Assembly: GCF_050003625.1 (NCBI RefSeq)
Contig: NC_134400.1
Span: forward strand, 59,214,066 to 59,278,065
Length of the DNA stretch: 64,000 bases
From: Haematobia irritans
Lineage: Eukaryota > Arthropoda > Insecta > Diptera > Muscidae
Reading direction: 5' to 3'
Shown: positions 54,950 through 64,000 of the stretch, in pieces
Numbering within the stretch: the first letter of the stretch is position 1
Layout: each line of letters starts with the position of its first letter
Program-made: the position numbers and the translations under genes
Notes under the pieces: model-generated
Databases searched by the model: none
What the model was told of the DNA's origin: nothing
Seen by the model: only the letters and a program-made list of their open reading frames with translations

Positions 54950-55920
54950 AGGAGTTACTGTAACATAAAAAAAATATAGATTCAAAAAACTGGTTGCATC
55001 TCCAACCTGTGATCCAGATGTAGAATAAATATACTCGTAGATCATCCTATTACCACTCATGTTGTATATTTCTTATGTAAATCAATTAGAAATCCGCACT
55101 AATTTTAAACTATTAACAGAAATATACAGTTCCTTAATCTGTTATTTGTTTTTATCGATAAAAAGCGTTTTTGATTTCTCTAACATCACATCATTCACTT
55201 CTCAGTTTCTAAAATGTTTCGAAATAAATGTATTTTCATTAATAAACACCAATACCGCACGTACAATTTTGCAAAATTAAATTCACGTGTGCACTTCATA
55301 AATGTATCAACAGAACTGAATGCAGCAATATAACTCAAAGACACAAATAGTCATAAAGGATATATACCTGCCGTAAAGAAAAACAACTCCACACACACAC
55401 GATCCCTTTCTGATCTCGCTATTGCAAGAAAACAACTCTCACCACAAAAGATACCAACAACACACAAGGAACATTCCATTGTCTCTAGAATCAAAACAAC
55501 CAGCAACAGCATAAATGACGCAATAACAAACAATCATACGAGATATACACAAAATATATCTAAAAACTCCCTCACATGATGCAATGATTTCATTACTCTC
55601 TTCTCACTTCATTTTCCAGTAGCACGTTTATTGATTAGTTGGAATTCTATCTATAAGTTAAATAAATTTATGAGGAATCTATAAAAATAATATACACCCG
55701 TCAAGGATTATATTAACTACTATTTATTCTACTTTATCTAAAATTTTCAATGTGAGGAAAAACACTCCAACATATAATAAAAAGGGAAATAATCTGTAGG
55801 TAGCCATCATACGAATCGATAATGTCGTTAAGTTAATTTTTACTACAATTTTTTTTTTCATACAAAATTTTTTCTTAGTAAATTGTCCACATTTCGTAGT
55901 AAGATTTTTATATTCCCCAT
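54950..55920. other. non-coding, no gene recognised
   Basis: AT-rich sequence. The small frames at 55059-55280 and 55351-55533 have no features that would support a gene. Confidence 0.4.
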
Positions 55921-57485
55921 GTATTTATACCCTTCACCACTACTGTGGTACAGGGTATAATAAGTTTGTGCATTTGTATGTAACGCCAAGAAGGAAAAGT
56001 TTGAGACCCATCGTTTAGTATACCGATCGTCTTAGAATTAAATTCTGAGCCGATTTAGCGATGTCCGTCTGTCTGTCCGTCTGTCTGTCTGTTGATGTAT
56101 TTTTGTGTGCAAAGTACAGCTCGCAGTTTTAGTCCGATTGTCCTAAAATTTGGTATAGGGTCCTGTTTCGGCTCAAAGACGATCCCTATTGATTTTGGAA
56201 AAAATCGGTTCAGATTTAGATATAGCTGCCATATATATTTTTCACCGATCTGGTCATAATTGACGTGCATATCAACTGATCTTCCTAAAATTCCGTACAT
56301 CCGAATATTTTATGAGTCTCAAAAAACTTGCAAAATATCAGCCAAATCGGTTCAGATTTAGATATAGCTCCCATATATAGCTTTCGCCCGATTTACACTC
56401 ATTTGCCCACAGAGGCCAATTTTTTGCTCCGATTTAGTTGAAATTTTGCACAGGGTGTAGAACTAGCATTGTAGCTATGCGTGTCAAATTTGGTTGAAAT
56501 CGGTTCAGATTTAGATATAGCTCCCATATATAGCTTTCGCCCGAGTTACACTCAAATGCCCACAGAGGCCAAGTTTTTGCTCCGATTTAGTTGAAATTTT
56601 GCACAGGGAGTATAATTAGCATTGTAGCTTTGCGTGCAAAATTTGGTTGAAATCGGTTCAGATTTAGATATAGCTCCCATATATACCTTTCGCCCGATTT
56701 ACACTCATTTGCCCACAGAGGCCAATTTTTTGCTCCGATTTAGTTGAAATTTTCCACAGGGAGGAGAATTAGCATTGTAGCTATGCGTGCCAAATTTGGT
56801 TGACATGTATATGTTTTTCTGATTTCGACCAACATTTTCCTTGTAAAATCGCCACTGCTTAGTCGAAAAGTTGTAAAAATGACTCTAATTTTCATAAACT
56901 TCTAATACATATATATCGAGCGATAAATCATAAATAAACTTTTGCGAAGTTTCCTTATAATTGCTTCAGATTTAAATGTTTCCCATAATTTTTTACTAAA
57001 ATTGTGTTCCACCCTAGTGCATTAGCCAACTTAAATTTTGAGTCTATAGATTTTGTAGAAGTCTATCAAATTCTGTCCAAATCGAGTGATATTTAAGTGT
57101 ATGTATTTGGGACAAACCTTTATATAGCCCCCAACACATTTGACGGATATGATATGGTATCGAAAATTTAGATCTACAAAGTGGTGCAGGGTATAATATA
57201 GTCGGCCCCGCCCGACTTTAGACTTTCCTTACTTGTTTTTTACTAAAATTGTGCTCCACCCTAGTGCATTAGCCAACTTAAATTTTGAGTCTATAGATTT
57301 TGTAGAAGTCTATCAAATTCTGTCCAAATCGAGTGATATTTAAATGTATGTATTTGGGACAAACCTTTATATATAGCCCCCAACACATTTGACGGATATG
57401 ATATGGTATCGAAAATTTATATCTGCAAAGTAGTGCAGGGTATAATATAGTCGGCCCCGCCCGACTTTAGACTTTCCTTACTTGT
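55921..57485 (+). repeat. family B interspersed repeat, long copy
   Basis: It starts GTATTTATACCCTTCACCAC and ends CAGGGTATAATATAGTCGG, CCCGCCCGACTTTAGACTTT, CCTTACTTGTTT. It includes a CCGTCTGTCTG stretch and three 153-bp modules (starts near 56346, 56499 and 56652). The last 245 bp are duplicated in tandem (56991-57235 and 57236-57485). No ORF; class unknown. Its modules resemble those of family A. Confidence 0.8.
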
Positions 57486-57486
57486 T

Positions 57487-57718
57487 TTATAATAGAATCA
57501 ACGATGCATTAACTACTGTGTTGGAAATTTATTTAAGGAAACATCCTTCCCATTTCGTAGTTAGTGAACTTAAAAACATTTACTGAATTTTTATAAGTTT
57601 TCCTTTAGCTAAGTTAATTTTCGTTGTGGTTACGAAAAATGAACTATATTACAGTAAATTTGTTGAACTATGTGGAAGTTAAAACGGTCCTTAAATTTAC
57701 AAGACACTTTTTTTCTGT
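57487..57718 (-). mobile_element. end of a DNA element related to 43058-46150
   Basis: Read on the minus strand it starts ACACAGAAAAAAAGTGTCTT and goes on with AGTTCATTTTTCGTA and CAACGAAAATTAACT. The left end of the element at 43058 has the same blocks in the same order. Only one end is recognisable here. Confidence 0.65.
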
Positions 57719-57813
57719 GTTCAATGTTACACGCATTTGCTTCGGAAAAGGAAACAACAAATACATGGTAGTGATCATCGTGCAATAGTGGAAACAACTC
57801 AGTGCAATACATA

Positions 57814-58044
57814 CACAGTCTCACATAAGTTTACATACCCTTGAGTTTTTTACCTCTTAACTAAACATGTTTCTTGTTGTTGTTTATAACCCATACCAAA
57901 ACAATCTTCTTGAAAATTAACAATTACTTTGATTTTCAAATTAATTTACTAAAACGAAAGGATATATATGCATATTTTTTAAAATTTGATTATTTAATGA
58001 AAATATAAATTATTTAACCGTATGTAAACTTGTGTAAGACTGTG
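57814..58044. mobile_element. Tc1-like MITE, 231 bp
   Basis: Ends are CACAGTCTCACATAAGTTTA and CACAGTCTTACACAAGTTTA (reverse complement), flanked by TA at 57812-57813 and 58045-58046. The inverted repeat continues to about 25 bp. CAGT(C) plus TA is typical of Tc1 relatives. Confidence 0.9.
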
Positions 58045-58075
58045 TACATCCGACGAGTGTAGTGAATATACAGTA

Positions 58076-58633
58076 CCTAGCAAAAAAATTTGGAAGTTCT
58101 TCCAAAAGCACTTCCAGAAGATGCACTCCCAATGATGTTCTTTATTTTAACTAACAAGGAAGTACTTTTAATTCTATTTTTTAAATCTTGTTTTTTCATA
58201 CTTTTAATGGGTAATTTTAACTTTTTTTGTTTCAATTAGGTTAAAAACAGAGTAAGAATTCATAAAATGGTACAAATCATTTAAATTTTGTCGAAAAAAA
58301 TGGTAAATCCAATCTGAAAAATTTTGAATTTTTGAAAATAGTGGAGGTCAAACGTTTCCGACAAGCGTTAGAATCCATTAAAAATTATAAAAAATTATAA
58401 AAATTATTTATTTGACGAAATATCACAGAATTTTTTAATTTACATCCAAAACATTGAATTCGGATCACATCTAAAGAAGTGATGCAAATTCAGTGCAACG
58501 ACAGTTGAAATGGAGGACTTCTGTCCTATGACAAGCCCATGTTAAGTTCATCGCTTCTGCGTCAGTTTTGCACCACTTCCGGGTCCAAAAAGAACATTTT
58601 CATTACTTTTTTGGCGACGCTTTTTTTGCTGGG
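58076..58633. mobile_element. TA-flanked MITE, 558 bp
   Basis: Ends are CCTAGCAAAAAAAT and CCCAGCAAAAAAAG (reverse complement), flanked by TA at 58074-58075 and 58634-58635. No coding capacity. Both ends carry CACTTCC motifs. Confidence 0.8.
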
Positions 58634-58805
58634 TAGCTTTAAGTATTTTGTGTTGTCTATATTATGCATGTAAGTCATTTGTGGTATTACTGTGTAATTT
58701 TCTGTTCGCCTGATAATTGTAAAATGTGATGTAAATATATCCGTCCGATATTTATAAAATAACATTAATTTATAAGACTTATTGACAATTATTGACTAAA
58801 AGAAA

Positions 58806-58988
58806 ATAATTTGTAGACTTATTCAAAATTTTATAATTTTTTAATACTGTGATATTTATGAAATGTAATTTCTAAAAATCTATTGTAGACCCCATGAAGA
58901 AGCGATTCAATAAGGCAATCGCGAAATATTATGAAAAATAAATAATATATTCAAAAAAGACCTCGAGCTTGAAAAATCATTAATTTAT
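58806..58988 (-). repeat. family C dispersed repeat, copy 2
   Basis: Reverse complement of the block at 50615-50748, with an extra insertion of about 30 bp (GGGTCTACAATAG region). Confidence 0.75.
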
Positions 58989-59404
58989 TATTGTGAAAAT
59001 GAAAGTTAATAAATAAGGATATTATGGCTTAATTTAGGGAAACCATGCGATGCATATATATGGGTAATACAAACATGTACTAATTATAATAGAATTGTAG
59101 AACAGTATAAAAAACACATACAGAAATAACTACATTAGTACCTATATTTTAGAAACAATATTTAGAAAAAAATTATATTATTTTTTGAATTGCGTAGCAT
59201 ATCATTGTATACAAATGCTTTAGTTGTTTTTATACAAAACTGCATTTCTTATGCTTTTTTATTGAAATTTGTTATTGTGCATTTTTGTTTTTTTGTTTAT
59301 TATTATTTATTATTATTTAAATTCTCGTTTTTGGACGATTTTTAAAATGCAAGTGCCGATTATGATGATTTTTTCAGAAAAAAGTGACTATTTTTCTTGA
59401 ATTT
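58989..59404. other. non-coding, no gene recognised
   Basis: AT-rich with no visible gene. Confidence 0.4.
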
Positions 59405-59684
59405 TTTTGGTAGCCCTGGTTGTGGGTTCGATTCCTGCTTCGACCGAACACCAAAAAGTTTTTCAGCAGCGGATTATCCCCTCTCAGTAATGCTGGTGAC
59501 ATTTCTGAGTGTTTCGAAGCTTCTCTAAGTGGTTTCACAGCAATGTGTAACGCTCTTCGGACTCGGCTATAAAAAAGGTCCCTTGTCATTGAGCTAAACA
59601 TGGAATCATGCAGCACTCAATTATAAGAGAGAAGTTCACCACTGTGATATCACAATGGACTGAATAGTCTAAGTGAGCCTGAAA
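59405..59684 (+). mobile_element. tRNA-derived SINE, truncated copy 3
   Basis: It begins at the B box (GGTTCGATTCC, 59425) and ends at TCTAAGTGAGCCTGA without the (CTAAC)n tail. The A box is missing, so it lacks a complete internal promoter. After 59685 the sequence resembles the CATATGTTTG-rich MITE family. Confidence 0.88.
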
Positions 59685-59968
59685 TATACCACAGCATGTA
59701 ATGCTTGGGACACATATGTTGGAATATATTATGTTTGGAGCATCAATGTTTCATAAATATAATATGTGTTAAAGAACTATATGATTCAATGGAAAACATT
59801 TATTGATGATGAATTCAAAATATATATGTGCATCCTGCAAAACACGTTTATTTTTTTATTTTTTAGAGGGTGTAATATGGGCTAAAAGTTATTGATGTGG
59901 CGAAGAATCCTTTTTTAATTTCTGTCGAATATTTGACCTGTGTTTATCGAATTGAATAAACAACTTAC

Positions 59969-60393
59969 CATAGTTTCACTGCTGTTTTTAATACCAGTTG
60001 AAAATGCAGATTGCATCCATGGTTCTTTTCCACGAACAATAATGTACTGGTCAACGTGTTCATTTTTCATCCAATAGTAGTGCAATTGTTCAATTTCAAT
60101 CTCTACCCAATGACCTATTCCATTGGGTATTTTATGACGACTTTCGATCCATTTGTAAGCATGAGTCGTCGAATTTGAATACCTAAATGCTTTATATACG
60201 GTGATGACAATTTCTTTTCGTTGTTTGGAATAATTATCGGAGAACATGGAGTAGAGGATATCCGATTTGTTTTCAACAATCCAATCATATCCCCACAAGA
60301 AGACATGTAAAATTGTCCTCGTGAACTGCAGAGCATCTCCATCAAACATAAAGTTGAAGACGTCAGCCCTTCGATTGTGTCGTAATTGTAACT
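59969..60393 (-). CDS. orphan internal exon of an unidentified protein-coding gene
   Basis: A 425-bp open stretch on the minus strand is bounded by a strong acceptor (TTTTCTTGCAG) and a strong donor (ATG|GTAAGT). It encodes about 141 residues, including DVFNFMFDGDALQFTRTIL, FLWGYDWIVENKSDILYSMF, HAYKWIESRHKIPNGIGHWV, EIEIEQLHYYWMKN and YIIVRGKEPWMQSAFS. The rich use of Trp, Tyr, Asp and Glu and the lack of stops suggest real coding sequence. I recognise no family. No partner exon was found next to it, so the remaining exons may lie beyond long introns or outside the window. It could also be part of a decayed gene. Confidence 0.6.
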
Positions 60394-61554
60394 CTGCAAG
60401 AAAAGACAAATACCCTTTATATTAACGTATTTTGCAAGAAGCACAATGTACCCAACCACCAAAAAAAAATAAACTTTTTATTATGGTTATGGAATTATGG
60501 AAATGGTTTATTCGATATTTTCACTATTTTAATAAAAATATAATTTTAATATTATTAAGAATCAGGACAGAGCTAGACTGTTATCATGAGAACGTCTCTA
60601 CACACAGGAGAAAGTTAACCCACCACGAAAGAATATGGTTTATTTTAGAAAATTTTAACTAAATTGTTTCACTAAATGCAACATTATACAAATAAATTCA
60701 AATTGAAGGAAATTTATTAAAAATAATAATTTTTTCGGTTGTTTAAGAAAATGTAATATTTTAAGGGAGAAATTTCAGCCAAAACTTCTGAAAATGTCTT
60801 TAGCGCTATATGCATTTCAAGACAGACGCAATTTAAGAAAAATTTGCTTATTGGAGAATCTTATAAACACAATACAAGTAAAATGCATTCACTACCCATG
60901 TCCACTTAGAAGGACATTGGAAAAAGACACCAAATTCTATTTTCCCAATTAGTTTCGATTTATTTCTCGATGTTATTTTAAAGTAGAGGCTTTAATCTAA
61001 ATAAGCTATAAATATTGTCCATATTGGTGAGGTCTAAAATACTTTTTGTAAACTTTTTTAAACGAAAAATACGAAAATTTTAGACAATTTTTGTACTGTA
61101 TGTTTCTAGTAAATGGACATTTATACAAAAACTATAGCTGATACTTTTACGGGTTCTTTTTTGTATTTTTTCTCACACTTTGAAAGATATTATAGTTCAA
61201 ATAGCGCTTATTTTCGTAAGGCCATTTGATCACAATTCAAGAATCAAATTTTCAGAGCAAGCTCATATAGCTCTTGAAGTAATTGAGGTAGGTTTCCAAA
61301 ATGACAATTTTTGTTCTACATGCTGTTAGTACAAGTAAAAACAAAGAAAAATAAAAGTTTCTATCATTAGGTTTATTGCGGTAGTGAAAGGGTTAAGTAA
61401 ATTGTGAACTATTTTTAAATTTAGTGAAATTATGTACTTCGCTTGTATACATTTTTTGTCATTTTTAATTAACTTCATCAAAGAAACTAAGTTTCATGAA
61501 CTAAAATAAAGTTAAATCGCCTATGAAAAATATCGTTGACTTTCTTCCGGGTGT
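60394..61554. other. non-coding, possibly intronic
   Basis: This is the upstream flank of the minus-strand exon. It is AT-rich, and I saw no second exon with splice sites. Small open frames have no recognisable feature. Confidence 0.4.
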
Positions 61555-62065
61555 ATTTATACCCTTCACCACTACTGTGGTACAGGGTATAATAAGTTTG
61601 TGCATTTGTATGTAACGCCAAGAAGGAAAAGTCTGAGACCCATCGTTTAGTATACCGATCGTCTTAGAATTAAATTCTGAGTCGATTTAGCGATGTCCGT
61701 CTGTCCGTCTGTCTGTCTGTTGATGTATTTTTGTGTGCAAAGTACAGTTCGCAGTTTTAGTCCAATTGTCCTAAAATTTGGTATAGGGTCCTGTTTCGGC
61801 TCAAAGACGATCCCTATTGATTTTGGAAAAAATCGGTTCAGATTTAGATATAGCTGCTATATATATTTTTCACCGATCTGGTCATAATTGGCGTGCATAT
61901 CAACTGATCTTTCTAAAATTCCGTACATCCGAATATTTTATGAGTCTCAAAAAACTTGGAAAATATATAGAATTAGCATTGGCGCTATGCGTGCCAAATT
62001 TGGTTGACATGTATATGTTTTTCTGATTTCGACCAATATTTTCCTTGTAAAATCGCCACTGCTTA

Positions 62066-63038
62066 CACGGATGAAAAAGACTGTTTTTCATATGTTTGGC
62101 TATAAACATTATATGTTTGGAACACAAATTTTTAAACACAATATTTTTGAGTGCAAGCATATAATGTTCATAAACTAGCATAACATGTTTGGGACATATA
62201 TGTTAATATGTTAGAACATATTATGTTTGGGACATAAAATGTATGTAAATATAATATGCTTGGATGCAATCATATATTAATTTAGAAATAGCCTATAAAC
62301 ATATATGTGTTTGGTAGTTTGGAGCGCTATTTAACAGGGAGCGATATTGAACTAAGTTGGTGGTTGTTGCTTGTTATTACAAAATTAACATTTTATTTTT
62401 CCTTGGGCAATTGATCAGCTACTTCTTTGATCCTTACAAACTGTGTGGTCCGCTGTTCGAATCCCCGTCCGGCAAAAGGTAAATTAAAATAAAAAAAATC
62501 ATAAAATTGAATAATTTCTTCTACAATGTTTGTATTACAGAAAAAGGTGCTAAGAACTAAAAAATCTCGTGAAGTGAGAAAGATGTCGGGGAATATACAA
62601 TTGGGCAGAAACAAATTTTTGAGCATTCAGGTCGAAAACCTATGTTGTTAGCACCTATATTACCTGTTTATTTTCATAATTCATTATGATTGTAAATATA
62701 TAAATAAATAAATAAAATTTGAGCACAATATTGTTTGGGAAAATTTTTTTTAAGCATATAATATTTTGGGTGCAAAATGCTTCCAAACATAATATATGGT
62801 CACATAATAACATACTGTTTTTTGGAAGACAACATTATTGAATTTGGATGCAAAAATAGAGAATGTTTGGAACTTAGACTACCCAAACATATATTGTTTA
62901 GACCAATATGCTTTCAAACATATTATATATTGGTAGAGATCAAACATATAAATGTTTGGGCAATACCCAAAAATGTATATGCTTGAAGCAAAATATGTTT
63001 GGGAGTATATGTTACAGAAACGATTTTTTGTGAGCGTG
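62066..63038 (+). mobile_element. TA-flanked MITE with tRNA-like segment, copy 2
   Basis: TA lies at 62064-62065 and 63039-63040, and the uninterrupted family B sequence at 56860 (CTGCTTAGTCGAAAAG) shows the empty site. It is 973 bp and close to the copy at 39211-40178 in inverted orientation. No ORF. Confidence 0.93.
62401..62475 (+). other. tRNA-like segment inside MITE copy 2
   Basis: Same as in copy 1: TGGGCAATTGATCAGC, then GTTCGAATC at 62455-62463. The segment is well conserved between the two copies. Confidence 0.4.
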
Positions 63039-63413
63039 TAGTCGAAAAGTTGTAAAATGACTCTAATTTTCTTAAACTTCTAATACATATATATCGAGCG
63101 ATAAATCATAAATAAACTTTTGCGAAGTTTCCTTATAATTGCTTCAGATTTAAATGTTTCCCATAATTTTTTACTAAAATTGTGTTCCACCCTAGTGCAT
63201 TAGCCAAATTTTCAGTCTATAGATTTTGTAGAAGTCTATCAAATTCTGTCCTAATCGAGTGATATTTAAATGTGTGTATTTGGGACAAACCTTTATATAT
63301 AGCCCCCAACACATTTGACGGATATGATATGGTATCGAAAATTTAGATCTACAAAGTGGTGCAGGGTATAATATAGTCGGCCCCGCCCGACTTTAGACTT
63401 TCCTTACTTGTTT

Positions 63414-63796
63414 TTTTTTTTTTTTTAATTTTGCATGCAAACGTAAATAAAAATTTTGGAAAATGTGTCTCGGCAAAGTTTGTCGTATTTTTTTGAAAAG
63501 TTCAAATTTTTATCGCCAAAAACGTTTCTTGGACAGAAATTTCGTTTGGAAGGAAATAATATATTTTTGCTTGTGCCTCAAAATCAGAACTTAGTACCCA
63601 ATTTTAGAAGTATTTGTTTTCGAATTTTCCCGGATTCCACTCAAACAAAAACTTTCTAAGAGAATGAAGCCGCCATCTATTTTTGTACAGTCTACGCCGC
63701 TATTTGCGTCAACTCAACTTTCCCGGGAAATCCCGGGAAGTTTTCTTTGCAGTATTTTATATAAAATGGAGGGATAAATACTACAAAAACATTATT
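63414..63796. other. non-coding, no gene recognised
   Basis: It starts with a T run. A small palindrome, CCCGGGAAATCCCGGG, lies near 63722. No gene is seen. Confidence 0.4.
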
Positions 63797-63935
63797 TGTA
63801 GTACCGTTGGGTAAATCGTCATTCTCATTACATTTCCAAAATCTACTTTAACTATTTTCAACTGTCTTTGTAAATAAGGGACTTAAAATCCATTTTGAGT
63901 AGATTTTGAGCCTCATGTGAATGGGGTATAATTTA
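63797..63935. mobile_element. short fold-back MITE, diverged copy
   Basis: Related to 36205-36326, with the shared order of CTCATTACA, AAATCTACTT, TCAACTGTC, AAAATCCA, GAGTAGATTT and CATGTGAATG. Confidence 0.45.
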
Positions 63936-64000
63936 GCCTAAGTAGAGAAGAATATATAATATAACTTAAATGTGTTTGTTATATTTGTTTAGTAAAATAA

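Larger units (their letters stand above)
61555..63413 (+). repeat. family B interspersed repeat, second copy
   Basis: It has the same start and end as the copy at 55921 but only a remnant of the 153-bp modules: about 480 bp are missing after 61965, where the module array would be. A MITE (62066-63038) splits it. The end at 63413 is followed by a run of T. Confidence 0.85.

Overview
The window is AT-rich, intron-bearing, repeat-dominated DNA from an insect. The repeats (a BEL/Pao element, LINEs with LOA-like, CR1-like and I-like features, mariner, hAT, many TA-flanked MITEs, a tRNA-derived SINE) and their style suggest a calyptrate fly such as a muscid (inference from recalled repeat style, not from a search). 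I see no complete single-copy host gene. One orphan exon on the minus strand (59969-60393) looks host-like, and most of the rest is transposons inserted into transposons.

Layout. 1-4660: decayed BEL/Pao retrotransposon (gag, protease, RT, RNase H, integrase in broken frames), then a second gag/protease remnant (4880-5526). 5.5-9.1 kb: AT-rich non-coding DNA with a 72-75 bp tandem repeat. 9.1-19.3 kb, minus strand: a two-gene, spliced unit. Gene 1 (19270 to 16341) encodes a C2H2 zinc-finger protein with CACTA-like transposase motifs. Gene 2 (16287 to 9116) has six exons and a SAM-like N-terminus. Gene 2's last exon is split by an intact two-ORF LINE (9264-14292, 12-bp target duplication), and gene 1 is split by a 571-bp MITE. 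19.3-25.6 kb: MITEs, a 29-bp minisatellite, an array of 17-bp palindromes, and a piggyBac-like MITE.

25.9-34.9 kb: a nested stack. A family B repeat is split by a CR1-like LINE, which itself holds a mariner and a hAT MITE, and by a hAT element. Inside the hAT sits a 2-kb cluster of five ~435-bp units, two on the minus strand and three on the plus strand. Each unit carries a type I hammerhead ribozyme motif, four of them with an intact core. This retrozyme- or Penelope-LTR-like cluster is the most striking object in the window. 36-40 kb: a family A repeat holding a full SINE, and a TA-flanked MITE with a tRNA-like segment.

42157-50060, minus strand: a second, broken full-length copy of the LINE with an 11-bp target duplication. 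It is interrupted by a 3.1-kb TA-flanked element that contains a series of exon-like cassettes with splice-site consensus. 50-64 kb: I-like LINE fragments, further SINEs, MITEs, two family B copies and the host-like exon.

How the parts relate. The SINE and the LINE share an identical 41-nt stretch and a (CTAAC)n tail at their 3' ends, which fits mobilisation of the SINE by the LINE. The two genes of the CACTA-like unit each start just after a consensus 3' splice site, which suggests both ORFs are reached by alternative splicing from one upstream leader. All family names rest on motifs read by eye; no searches were run.
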